Assembly (NCBI GenBank): GCA_017537965.1
Contig: JAFYJV010000009.1
Span: 1-64,000, forward strand
From: Bacteroidales bacterium
GTDB lineage: Bacteria > Bacteroidota > Bacteroidia > Bacteroidales > F082
DNA length: 64,000 nucleotides
Direction of reading: 5' to 3'
A model generated the notes under the pieces. The model worked only from the letters and a program-made list of their open reading frames with translations, did no database searches and was not told the DNA's origin. This document shows positions 35,128 through 43,013 of the stretch, one piece after another. The translations under genes were made by a program, and so were the position numbers. Within the stretch, counting starts at the first letter, position 1; every line of letters starts with the position of its first letter.

Positions 35128-36219
35128 ATGAAACGCAACTTATTATTACTCATTGGGATGATCGCTATCCTATTCCCGATGAACCTCAACGCCCAAGAGG
35201 GGCCAAAGATCTCGGGATTTGTCCAAGGTCTCTATCAAGCCAACCTCGACAAAGATTTCGACCTCAAAGACAACACCTTTAGAATGCGCCGCGTGCGTAT
35301 GTCGATCGAGGGAAAGTTCACCAACAAACTCTCCTACAAGATCCAAGGCGACTTCCTCAACTCCCCTATGCTGGTGGATGTTTTCTTGAAATACAAGGTC
35401 TGCGACGAATTCTCCATCCAAGCAGGTCAGTTCAAGACCCCATTTACCCTGGAAAGCCCCATCAACCCCGTGAATCTTGAGGTTTTCGACTATGGTGAGA
35501 TCATCACCAAACTTGTCGGTTACAACGATGTGTGCGGAGTGGGCAAACTGGGACGTGACATCGGTATCATGGCTTCAGGCAACCTGTTCAAGTTCGAAGG
35601 CAAGGACTTCCCGCTAGTCACCTACAGCCTCGGTGTATTCAACGGCAACGGCACTAACGTGATCGACAACAACAACCGCAAGGACGTGGTGGGACGCTTG
35701 GAGATCCATCCCATGCTGAAAGCCCTAACTTTGACTGGTTCATATTATTACGGATTCTATAAAGGCAGCAATGACCCCGAGTATTTGGAAGATGCTGAAA
35801 AGAACTTCGGCCATGGCGCTCGCAACCGCTGGACTGCAGGTCTTCAATACAACGATGGTGACATGATCGTACGAAGCGAGTACATCAGCGGCTTGACCGG
35901 ATACCAAGTTGGCACTTTCAACGGCGTGGGAAATCCCATTATCGACGAAAGAACCATGACAAGCAACGGCTTCTACGGTGTGGCAGGATACAACTTCAAA
36001 CTGGGTAAGGATGGCAGCCAGAAACTCATGCCGGTCATGCGTTTCGAGCATTTCGCCAAAGATGTCACTATCGATAACGGAGGAACCAACTATTATACCG
36101 TCGGCATCAGCTACTGGCCTTTGAAGTCAATCAACCTCAAACTCGACTATTCGCTGATCCAACCTGAAACAGGCAACAATTCCCACCGCGTGGTGACCAT
36201 GTTGAATTATAAGTTTTAA
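35128..36219 (+). CDS. Outer-membrane porin, OprO/OprP type
   Basis: A signal peptide (1-22, ending LNAQ) leads to a 340-residue barrel with the strand patterns RMRRVRMSIEGKF, LSYKIQGDF and QAGQFKTPFTLES typical of phosphate- and polyphosphate-selective porins. The C-terminus ends VTMLNYKF with the terminal Phe needed for barrel insertion. The gene precedes the YeiH exporter by 37 bp, so both probably act on the same small anion across the two membranes; the actual ion is unknown. Expression may be controlled by the palindromic region 35023-35071. Confidence 0.88.
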   Translation: MKRNLLLLIGMIAILFPMNLNAQEGPKISGFVQGLYQANLDKDFDLKDNTFRMRRVRMSIEGKFTNKLSYKIQGDFLNSPMLVDVFLKYKVCDEFSIQAGQFKTPFTLESPINPVNLEVFDYGEIITKLVGYNDVCGVGKLGRDIGIMASGNLFKFEGKDFPLVTYSLGVFNGNGTNVIDNNNRKDVVGRLEIHPMLKALTLTGSYYYGFYKGSNDPEYLEDAEKNFGHGARNRWTAGLQYNDGDMIVRSEYISGLTGYQVGTFNGVGNPIIDERTMTSNGFYGVAGYNFKLGKDGSQKLMPVMRFEHFAKDVTIDNGGTNYYTVGISYWPLKSINLKLDYSLIQPETGNNSHRVVTMLNYKF

Positions 36220-36222
36220 TTA

Positions 36223-36243
36223 AGAAGAAAGAAGAAAGAAGAA
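36223..36243. repeat. Tandem heptamer AGAAGAA, three copies
   Basis: The purine-rich tract fills the gap between porin stop and exporter start, and runs on into GGAGTAAGAATA just before the ATG at 36257. Nearly the same last bases precede the ATG at 55285. Confidence 0.85.
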
Positions 36244-36256
36244 AGGAGTAAGAATA

Positions 36257-37603
36257 ATGGGAAACAATAAAGCATCCAACCTTTGGAAAAAGGAAGACTG
36301 GCTGGCCGTATGGATTGGTTTCATTATCATCGCCATCGGCTGCGTCGCCGTCCTGACCCAATCCTTCGACTTCACCGCTGCCAAGTTCGGCACCTGGCAC
36401 TGGTGGGAGAACGTGGACGAAAAGAAATCATTGATTGATCAATTCAACGGCGCCTTCTGGATCAAGCTGCTCCGTACTTTCCTGGTTCTGGGCATCCTGT
36501 TTGCCATCGGCATCAAGCTGCAAGGCGAGAAAATCGGCAAGTTCATCCCTGCCTTCGTCGTGCTGTTCATCATCTGCATCGTGGTGCGTCTGGTGAGCGC
36601 CGAGTTCACGCTGAACCGTTACCTCGAGTGGGCTTTCTGGGCCTTGCTCATCGGACTGTTGATCTCCAACACCGTCGGCACACCCGAATGGCTGAAACCT
36701 GCCATCCGTACTGAGTTCTACATCAAGACCGGTCTGGTCATCATGGGCTTCTCGGTGCTGTTCAGCAACATCGCCAAGTTCGGTCTCTACGGCCTCGGCA
36801 TCGCATGGATCGTGACACCTATCGTCATTATCTTCATGTGGTGGTTCGGCACTAAGGTGCTGAAGCTCGACAACAAGCCGTTGGTCATCACTTTGGCCTC
36901 CGCTACTTCGGTGTGTGGTACCAGTGCCGCCATCGCCACTGGAGCAGCCGCTAAGGCTAAGAAGGAAGACCTCTCGCTGGCCATCTCCATCTCCATCATC
37001 TTCACCATTTTGATGATGGTATTCGAACCCATGATCATCCGCGCCTGCGGCATGAGCCAACTCATGGGTGGAGCCCTCATCGGCGGCACCGTGGACTCCA
37101 CTGGTGCAGTGGTGCTGGCAGGCAACGCCCTCGGCGAGGAAGCCGAACAGGCCGCCGTCCTCGTGAAATCCATCCAAAACATCCTCATCGGCTTCATCGC
37201 CTTCTTTGTGGCCATCTTCTTCGCCACCAAGGTGGACAAGACCGACGACCGCAAGGTCGGAGCCGGCGAGATCTGGAACCGCTTCCCGAAGTTCATCATC
37301 GGTTTCTTCGTGGCCTCGTTGGTCGCCTCCTTCATCATCCTGCCTCTTACCGACGGTGCTACCGTGAGCACCATCAACAAGGGTGTCCTCGACCAATATA
37401 AGAACTGGGCTTTCGTGTTGGCTTTCACCAGCATCGGCCTCGACACCAACTTCAAGAGCCTCTTCAAGCAGATGCAAGGCGGCAAGGTGCTTTGGCTCTA
37501 CATCGTGGGCCAAGTGTTCAACATCCTCCTCACCCTGTTTGCCGTGTGGTTCCTTCTCTCAGGCAAGATCTTTGAGATTCCGAACCTCGACATGTTCAAA
37601 TGA
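36257..37603 (+). CDS. YeiH-family putative sulfate/anion exporter
   Basis: The 448-residue membrane protein has about ten helices and the family blocks SATSVCGTSAAIA and GGALIGGTVDSTGAVVLAG. YeiH proteins are annotated as putative sulfate exporters; the true substrate is not settled. A basic loop after the first helices and the repeated Gly-rich helices fit the fold. Its TGA overlaps the next start (ATGATG), and a terminator-like hairpin follows 22 bp after the stop, inside the next gene. Confidence 0.9.
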   Translation: MGNNKASNLWKKEDWLAVWIGFIIIAIGCVAVLTQSFDFTAAKFGTWHWWENVDEKKSLIDQFNGAFWIKLLRTFLVLGILFAIGIKLQGEKIGKFIPAFVVLFIICIVVRLVSAEFTLNRYLEWAFWALLIGLLISNTVGTPEWLKPAIRTEFYIKTGLVIMGFSVLFSNIAKFGLYGLGIAWIVTPIVIIFMWWFGTKVLKLDNKPLVITLASATSVCGTSAAIATGAAAKAKKEDLSLAISISIIFTILMMVFEPMIIRACGMSQLMGGALIGGTVDSTGAVVLAGNALGEEAEQAAVLVKSIQNILIGFIAFFVAIFFATKVDKTDDRKVGAGEIWNRFPKFIIGFFVASLVASFIILPLTDGATVSTINKGVLDQYKNWAFVLAFTSIGLDTNFKSLFKQMQGGKVLWLYIVGQVFNILLTLFAVWFLLSGKIFEIPNLDMFK

Positions 37604-37890
37604 TGAACAAAAACCACAAAATATTCAAAGTGATTACCATCGTCGTGATGGTAATCACTTTGTTTTTGGCCGGCTGGATCATGGCCAACCGACTCGGTCT
37701 CGTAGATGGTTACGACTTCGGCGCCGGCGCCTATTACTATGCCGACATCCCCGCCGAGCAATACCAACAGATAGAGCCAAACGGTGATTTACAAACCTCC
37801 GTCCCCAAGTGGATCTATTACGTCCTCTTCTTCGCCTGGGGCTATCTGATGTGGCGACTCTGGATTTGGGTAGAAAAGAAAAAGGGATAA
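37600..37890 (+). CDS. Small membrane protein coupled to the YeiH exporter
   Basis: The 96-residue product has two membrane helices (about 9-29 and 70-88) around a hydrophilic, aromatic-rich middle (DFGAGAYYYADIP). The start overlaps the exporter stop by 4 bp, so the protein is probably an accessory subunit. Codons 10-22 coincide with a perfect hairpin and T-run, so the gene can only be transcribed by passing this structure. I know of no function. The second ATG, three bases later, is an equal alternative. Confidence 0.75.
   Translation: MMNKNHKIFKVITIVVMVITLFLAGWIMANRLGLVDGYDFGAGAYYYADIPAEQYQQIEPNGDLQTSVPKWIYYVLFFAWGYLMWRLWIWVEKKKG
37626..37667 (+). terminator. Terminator-like hairpin inside the small membrane protein gene
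   Basis: A perfect 16-bp inverted repeat (37626-37641 and 37647-37662) with the 5-base loop GTCGT is followed by TTTTT (37663-37667). It lies 22 bp after the YeiH stop, at the normal place for its terminator, but within codons 10-22 of the overlapping gene. Confidence 0.7.
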
Positions 37891-37918
37891 GACCATCATC
37901 CCAGCAGAATAACCTTTA

Positions 37919-38608
37919 TCAACTAAACTCTGGGTGGAGTTCATTGAACTTCCGTTCATACTGACGAATACGATTCAAGGTGCGCCGTGACCATTCGAGG
38001 CGCACTTCGTTTTTTTCCTCCTCAGTAAGGTGCCAATCAACATCCGTCATCTCATGAAGACGGTGGGTCAAGACATAAACCAGCAAAGCTGCCGACACGC
38101 TGATGTTGTAGCTCTCAGTAAAACCACACATGGGAATGCGGACAAAATGGTCGGCGTGTTCCATCACATAATCGGTGATACCTGTCTTCTCAGTGCCAAA
38201 AACCAGGGCTATAGGTTTGTCTAAAGGCAAGGTCTCAGGCATGAAGTCGTCGCGATGCGGACAGGTGGCCACAATCTGATAGCCATTTGTCTTCAGATGC
38301 TCAATGACCGTTGGGGTATTGAAATCCAACTCATTGTAGCGACGGATGTTAAGCCACTTGGTACTCCCCATCACCACGTCGGGATTAATATCATAGGTGA
38401 AGTTGTTTTCAACGACATGGACGTCCTGGATACCAGTCAGGTCGCAACTGCGCATGACAGCGCTGGCATTGTGCGGCTGGAAGATATCCTCCAACACCAC
38501 CGTGATATGGCGCGTACGGTATGCAAGCACCTCCTCAAAACGCTGCTTGCGCTCGTCAGAGATAAACTGGTATAGAAAATCAAGCAGGGCTTTGTCTCTC
38601 TGGATCAT
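37919..38608 (-). CDS. TrmH/SpoU-family tRNA or rRNA 2'-O-methyltransferase
   Basis: The 229-residue protein shows the SPOUT motifs: NASAVMRSCDLTG (motif 1, near residue 39), LVFGTEKTGI (motif 2, near 143) and IPMCGFTESYNISVSAA (motif 3, near 168). It resembles TrmH, which methylates G18 of tRNA, with a helical C-terminus. The ATG at 38608 is chosen since a -7 box lies at 38629 and the longer frame runs antisense into the neighbouring TPR gene. The target base cannot be told from sequence. Confidence 0.92.
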   Translation of the reverse strand: MIQRDKALLDFLYQFISDERKQRFEEVLAYRTRHITVVLEDIFQPHNASAVMRSCDLTGIQDVHVVENNFTYDINPDVVMGSTKWLNIRRYNELDFNTPTVIEHLKTNGYQIVATCPHRDDFMPETLPLDKPIALVFGTEKTGITDYVMEHADHFVRIPMCGFTESYNISVSAALLVYVLTHRLHEMTDVDWHLTEEEKNEVRLEWSRRTLNRIRQYERKFNELHPEFS

Positions 38609-38628
38609 AATGACAATGATTTGATCCG

Positions 38629-38660
38629 CAAAAATAAAAAAAACAAGTTTTTTGTTGCAA
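38629..38660 (-). promoter_or_regulatory. Promoter of the TrmH-like gene
   Basis: On the minus strand the -7 box is TATTTTTG (38629-38636) with a TTG (38658-38660) 21 bp further upstream. It overlaps the -33 side of the divergent TPR promoter. Confidence 0.6.
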
Positions 38661-38684
38661 TGATGAGTTAATTTCCTATTTTTG
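38655..38684 (+). promoter_or_regulatory. Promoter of the TPR gene
   Basis: TTG at 38655-38657 is separated by 19 bp from TATTTTTG at 38677-38684; the ATG follows at 38708. Confidence 0.7.
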
Positions 38685-38707
38685 CAGTCCGAAAATTTTG
38701 AATTGAT

Positions 38708-39400
38708 ATGGCAAACAAGAAGAAAGAAGAAATCAAAGGCGAAGAAAGACTGGAGAATGTCGAATCCGCATTGAGCAAGACCGAACTTTGGATTGAAGAG
38801 CATCAGAAACTCATTTACGGCATCATTGGTGCTGTCATCGTGATTGCTGGCATCATTTGGGGCCTCAAAGCGTTGAACGACAGGAAAGACCGCAATGCGA
38901 GCAAAGAAATCTTCACCGCACAGAGATATTTCGAGAAAGAATCTTACGAAGCCGCCCTCACTGGCGATGGCAACTATTTGGGATTCACCGAGGTTTACGA
39001 CCAATACAGCAACACCAAGACTGGCAAGTTGGCCGCTTACTACGCTGGCATCAGCAACATGAAACTCGGCAACTATAACGAAGCCATCGACTATCTGAAG
39101 AAGTTCAACGGCAAGGACGAGATCCTCGCCCCGATGGCACTTGGCGCCATTGGCGACTGCTACATGGAGCTTGACGACATGAACAACGCCGCCGCTTATT
39201 ATGACAAGGCCGCCAACAAGTCGAAGAACAGCTTCACCGGCCCGATGTTCCTCACCAAAGCGGGCATGACCTACGAAATCCTCGGCGACTATGCCAAGGC
39301 CTTGAATTGCTACAAGACCTTGAAGAATGACTATCCGTTGAGCAACGAAGCTTTCGAGATCAGCAAGAACATCGCCAACATGGAGGCTAAACTGAAATAA
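38708..39400 (+). CDS. Membrane-anchored tetratricopeptide-repeat protein
   Basis: The 230-residue protein has a charged cytoplasmic N-terminus (1-36), one membrane helix (about 37-56, LIYGIIGAVIVIAGIIWGL) and a periplasmic part of about four TPR units (AAYYAGISNMKLGNYNEAIDY, ALGAIGDCYMELDDMNNAAAYY and others). The layout is that of YfgM-like proteins, which bind chaperones or the secretion machinery, but that role is inferred only from topology. It ends in a strong terminator. Confidence 0.88.
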   Translation: MANKKKEEIKGEERLENVESALSKTELWIEEHQKLIYGIIGAVIVIAGIIWGLKALNDRKDRNASKEIFTAQRYFEKESYEAALTGDGNYLGFTEVYDQYSNTKTGKLAAYYAGISNMKLGNYNEAIDYLKKFNGKDEILAPMALGAIGDCYMELDDMNNAAAYYDKAANKSKNSFTGPMFLTKAGMTYEILGDYAKALNCYKTLKNDYPLSNEAFEISKNIANMEAKLK

Positions 39401-39420
39401 TCGCTCATAACAATACCTAC

Positions 39421-39452
39421 AAAAGCCTGATTCCCCGAATCAGGCTTTTTTT
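39421..39452 (+). terminator. Terminator of the TPR gene
   Basis: A perfect 13-bp stem (39421-39433 with 39437-39449) and a 3-base loop CCC is followed by further T residues. It is one of the clearest intrinsic terminators in the window. Confidence 0.9.
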
Positions 39453-39474
39453 ATCTTCAAAAACCCTTACACCC

Positions 39475-40431
39475 ATGCGCATCATTTACTTCGGAACCCC
39501 TGAGTTCGCCGCCTCTCAGTTGGAGGCCATCCTCACTGCCGGCTATGACGTCGCCGCCGTAGTCACCACCCCCGACAAACCCGCTGGACGCGGCAAAAAA
39601 ATCCAGTGTTCCGAGGTGAAGAAAGCCGCCATGGAACATCATTTGCCTCTTCTCCAGCCCGAGAAACTCAAAGATCCCGACTTTCTTCATGCGCTGGAGT
39701 CGTACCATGCCGACCTATTCGTCGTAGTGGCCTTCAGGATGCTCCCGGCTGCCGTCTGGAAAATGCCCAGACTCGGCACCTTCAACTTGCATGCTTCTCT
39801 CCTTCCACAATATCGCGGCGCTGCCCCCATCAACCACGCCATTATCAATGGTGAGACGTGGACAGGACTGACCACTTTCTTCCTCAACGAAGAAATCGAT
39901 AAAGGAGAAATAATACTGCAAGAGCGTGTAGAAATCAGGCCCGACGAGACAGCAGGAGAACTACACGACGAACTCATGCTGCTTGGCAACCGACTCGTAG
40001 TAGAAACCATACGGAAAATTGAGCAAGGTAACATTCAGCCAATTGCCCAAGAAAAACTAACGGAAGGTGAAACCCTTAAAGATGCCCCAAAAATCTTCAA
40101 GGAGTTTTGCTATATCCCTTGGGAAAAAGGATGCAAAACCATCTATAACCACATTAGAGGCCTCTCCCCCTATCCAGCAGCCCATACACGCCTGGAAAAC
40201 TCTGAAGGATCGGTTGTCGAACTAAAGGTTTACAAAGCCATCATTGAAAAAGGAAATCCAAAAGAAACGACAAGAACGGTGCTAAGCGACCAAAAGACCT
40301 ATCTGAAGATTGCTGCCAAAGACGGTTATATACACCTCACGACCATCCAACAAGCGGGGAAAAAACCGATGGACATAGAAGATTTTTTAAGAGGATTTCG
40401 CCTCGAAGGACGTTGGAAAGCCAAGATTTGA
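39475..40431 (+). CDS. fmt: Methionyl-tRNA formyltransferase
   Basis: The enzyme formylates initiator Met-tRNA. The 318-residue protein has the N-terminal fold with GTPEFAA near residue 6, the catalytic block with the sequence SLLPQYRGAAPINHAI near residue 110, and an OB-like C-terminal domain. The start is the first ATG, 22 bp after the TPR terminator, so the promoter is either very short or within the terminator region. The second half of the gene (from about 39890) is visibly richer in A and in AAA/GAA codons than the first. Confidence 0.96.
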   Translation: MRIIYFGTPEFAASQLEAILTAGYDVAAVVTTPDKPAGRGKKIQCSEVKKAAMEHHLPLLQPEKLKDPDFLHALESYHADLFVVVAFRMLPAAVWKMPRLGTFNLHASLLPQYRGAAPINHAIINGETWTGLTTFFLNEEIDKGEIILQERVEIRPDETAGELHDELMLLGNRLVVETIRKIEQGNIQPIAQEKLTEGETLKDAPKIFKEFCYIPWEKGCKTIYNHIRGLSPYPAAHTRLENSEGSVVELKVYKAIIEKGNPKETTRTVLSDQKTYLKIAAKDGYIHLTTIQQAGKKPMDIEDFLRGFRLEGRWKAKI

Positions 40432-40494
40432 ATTTTTTTACACAGAAAACTTGCGTTCGAACGAAAAAAAAGTTCATTTTTTCTTCAAAACCAC

Positions 40495-40523
40495 TTGCAA
40501 ATTAGTTTTTTAAACTATCTTTG
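40495..40523 (+). promoter_or_regulatory. Promoter of the HU gene
   Basis: TTG (40495-40497), an 18-bp spacer and TATCTTTG (40516-40523) precede the ATG at 40568. Confidence 0.7.
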
Positions 40524-40567
40524 TAACGGTAAAAAAACGCATTACTAACCTAATTAACATTATTACG

Positions 40568-40831
40568 ATGAATAAAGCTGAATTAATCGATGCCATTGCT
40601 GCTAAAGCCGGCATGACGAAAGTTGACTCCAAGAAGGCTCTCGACGCTATGATCGCAGTTGCCAAGGCAGAAATGAAGAAAGACGGTAAGATCGCCCTCG
40701 TGGGCTTCGGCACCCTCGCCACCACCGTCCGTCCTGCTAGAAAAGGTCACAACCCGAGAACTGGCAAGTCCATCAAGATCGCTGCCAAGAAGGTGGTCAA
40801 ATTCAAACCAGCTGCTAATATTCTGAAGTAA
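40568..40831 (+). CDS. HU-family nucleoid protein
   Basis: The 87-residue basic protein matches the HU/IHF fold: two N-terminal helices (KAELIDAIAAKAGMTK) and the DNA-binding arm (RPARKGHNPRTGKSIKI, about 57-73). It should bend and compact DNA as a dimer. It has its own promoter and a strong terminator, so it is monocistronic. HU versus IHF cannot be separated by the sequence seen here; HU is more likely in this phylum. Confidence 0.94.
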   Translation: MNKAELIDAIAAKAGMTKVDSKKALDAMIAVAKAEMKKDGKIALVGFGTLATTVRPARKGHNPRTGKSIKIAAKKVVKFKPAANILK

Positions 40832-40854
40832 TATTCGGAATTTTACCAACACCA

Positions 40855-40889
40855 CGAGGGCGACCCCACAAGGGTCGCCCTCGTTTTTT
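40855..40889 (+). terminator. Terminator of the HU gene
   Basis: A perfect 12-bp GC-rich stem (40855-40866 with 40872-40883) and 5-base loop is followed by six T residues (40884-40889). Confidence 0.92.
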
Positions 40890-40915
40890 GAAACCGGTGA
40901 CTCATAAACCAAGAA

Positions 40916-42847
40916 TCATTTCCCCTTCTGGCCAGCCTGACGTACCGTCAGCCTCTCGTCACGATCCTTGTCCAAGACGCCGTTGTCAATCATCCAACGG
41001 ATCGCCTCCACCACCTCCTCTTCCTCGTAGTCATGACATGCCTGAGTGGCACCATAAACCGTCAATGGGCTTTCCTTTAACAATGCAAGCAAATCGCCGC
41101 TGATCTGCTCATATTTCCCCGTCGACAACTCATGAAGCGCATGGCTCACGCAGACATCACATCGACCGCATGGCTTCCCGTTGAGGTCGTTGAAATAACG
41201 AAGCAGCTGCACGCTACGACACTCTTGGTCGTTGCTCACGAAGTCAATCACAGCTTTCACACGCTCAGCAGCATCTTTCTTGCGATCCGCATAGTTTTCT
41301 TTTGACAAGGTAAAATACCTTGTATCGACCAACTCTGTCAAAAAAATCAGCTGAGGCTTCTCATTCCTGGGAATATACGTAAGGAAACGATAAGACTCCA
41401 ACTGCCGAAGTTGGGCAATGACTTGCTCCACTTTCATTCCTGTCTTCATCGCAACTGTTTCCTCGCTCACTTTTACGAAATCACTCAACACGCCAGGAAG
41501 AGAGCGCAGCATGTATTTTATAAGGTCATCGAATTGTGGATATTCCACCTGAAAACGGTACAATTCCTCCCTCGACGCCTTGATCCATACCTTGGAAGGT
41601 TCGTCAAAACTGTCGGACAATGCCAGCATCCCCTCTTTTTCCAAGAGCCTCAACGTACTGAACACCTCCATAACGCCAAAGCCATAGTTTCGCGCAAACT
41701 CGGCCATGACAAAAGGATATGCCATTCCTTGGCCCGCTCCCACAGGAATCTCCAGATAATTCCCCAAGGCGCGGTAAATCGCCTTGATCCGTTCCATCTC
41801 CGGGTACGACTGTAAAAAGTGTTCCTCCAGTTGCTTGACATCCACCTCGGAGACCAGCAGGAACGCCTCCGACGGCTTCAGGTCTCGACCTGCCCTCCCT
41901 GCTTCCTGGAAATAGGCTTCTATGCTCTCGGGCAGGTCGAGATGGATCACCAGGCGTACATCAGGCTTGTCAATACCCATCCCAAAAGCATTGGTGGCGA
42001 CCATGACCTTCACCTTCCCTTTCACCCACATATCCTGCCGCTGGTCACGGGTCGCGGCATCAAGTCCCGCGTGATAAAAGGTGGCGGAGATACCCACTGA
42101 ACTAAGCCACTCAGCCACGGCTTGAGTCTTCCTCCTGTTCCGCACATACACGATGGCGCTACCTTCCTTCATGGATTTCAGTTTGCGGTACAACACCCCG
42201 TTTTTATCCGCTTCATGATACACATTATAGGTAAGGTTGTTCCGTTCAAAACCGCTTTTAAACACATTCTTCTGCCGAAAGCCCAACCGAAACTGAATAT
42301 CGTCAACCACCTTGGCAGTAGCTGTAGCCGTCAGCGCCAACACAGGCGTCGTCGGGATAAAAGGCCTCAATTCAGCAATCTTCAGGTAAGGAGGCCGGAA
42401 GTCATAGCCCCACTGCGAGATGCAATGCGACTCATCGACCGCCAGCAGACATACCTTCATCCGTTTCACCGCCTCCAGAAACTGTTCTGTCAACAAACGT
42501 TCAGGAGACACATACAGGAACTTCAGCCTGCCGAACACCGCTTGGTTATAGGTTAGTTCCACCTGGTCGGGATGCATACCCGAATAGATGGCTGCCGCTG
42601 GGATGCCCCTTTCCACTAGATGCGCCACCTGATCTTTCATCAAGGCAATGAGCGGCGTCACCACAATACACATCCCTTCCATCGAAAGGGCAGGCACTTG
42701 GAAACAGATCGACTTGCCTCCTCCCGTAGGCAACAGTGCAAGGGTATCACGCCCATCCACTATGGCATCGACGATCTCCTCCTGCAACGGACGAAACGAC
42801 GGATAGCCCCAGTACTGTCTCAACACCGATCGTGTAAGCTCGCTCAT
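40916..42847 (-). CDS. recQ: ATP-dependent DNA helicase RecQ
   Basis: RecQ unwinds DNA at forks and recombination intermediates. The 643-residue protein has the Q motif region, Walker A in LLPTGGGKSICFQ (near residue 40), the DEAH-type box VDESHCISQWGYDFRP (near 133), helicase motifs V-VI (QEAGRAGRD near 322) and the zinc-binding cysteines ending in KPCGRCDVC (near 575). A short winged-helix remnant is at the C-terminus and no HRDC domain is evident. The ATG at 42847 is used since the promoter at 42869 excludes the longer frame at 42871. Confidence 0.93.
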   Translation of the reverse strand: MSELTRSVLRQYWGYPSFRPLQEEIVDAIVDGRDTLALLPTGGGKSICFQVPALSMEGMCIVVTPLIALMKDQVAHLVERGIPAAAIYSGMHPDQVELTYNQAVFGRLKFLYVSPERLLTEQFLEAVKRMKVCLLAVDESHCISQWGYDFRPPYLKIAELRPFIPTTPVLALTATATAKVVDDIQFRLGFRQKNVFKSGFERNNLTYNVYHEADKNGVLYRKLKSMKEGSAIVYVRNRRKTQAVAEWLSSVGISATFYHAGLDAATRDQRQDMWVKGKVKVMVATNAFGMGIDKPDVRLVIHLDLPESIEAYFQEAGRAGRDLKPSEAFLLVSEVDVKQLEEHFLQSYPEMERIKAIYRALGNYLEIPVGAGQGMAYPFVMAEFARNYGFGVMEVFSTLRLLEKEGMLALSDSFDEPSKVWIKASREELYRFQVEYPQFDDLIKYMLRSLPGVLSDFVKVSEETVAMKTGMKVEQVIAQLRQLESYRFLTYIPRNEKPQLIFLTELVDTRYFTLSKENYADRKKDAAERVKAVIDFVSNDQECRSVQLLRYFNDLNGKPCGRCDVCVSHALHELSTGKYEQISGDLLALLKESPLTVYGATQACHDYEEEEVVEAIRWMIDNGVLDKDRDERLTVRQAGQKGK

Positions 42848-42868
42848 TATGTCGTGAAAAATTTTCTC

Positions 42869-42898
42869 CAAAGATAGAGATAATTTTCAACATAACAA
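42869..42898 (-). promoter_or_regulatory. Promoter of recQ
   Basis: On the minus strand TTG (42896-42898), 19 bp and TATCTTTG (42869-42876) precede the recQ ATG at 42847. Confidence 0.72.
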
Positions 42899-42970
42899 GA
42901 AAAAATCAAAAAAATTCATCTATCACTAAAGGATTTTGCGACAATTCCCAGATAATTTAAGATTGTTTCC

Positions 42971-42978
42971 TATCTTTG
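42971..42978 (+). promoter_or_regulatory. -7 box of the typA operon
   Basis: TATCTTTG lies 35 bp before the typA ATG. No clear -33 box is at the usual distance. Confidence 0.6.
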
Positions 42979-43013
42979 TAGTTTGATCTAATTTATGGAG
43001 ATTTTTATTTAAA

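Noticed and set aside
36428-37513. 361-codon minus-strand frame rich in Asp, Glu and His
   Set aside because: It is the shadow of the yeiH gene, as shown by the odd residue content.
38609-39004. N-terminal extension of the TrmH-like gene
   Set aside because: It runs antisense through the TPR gene and its promoter; the conserved protein starts at 38608.
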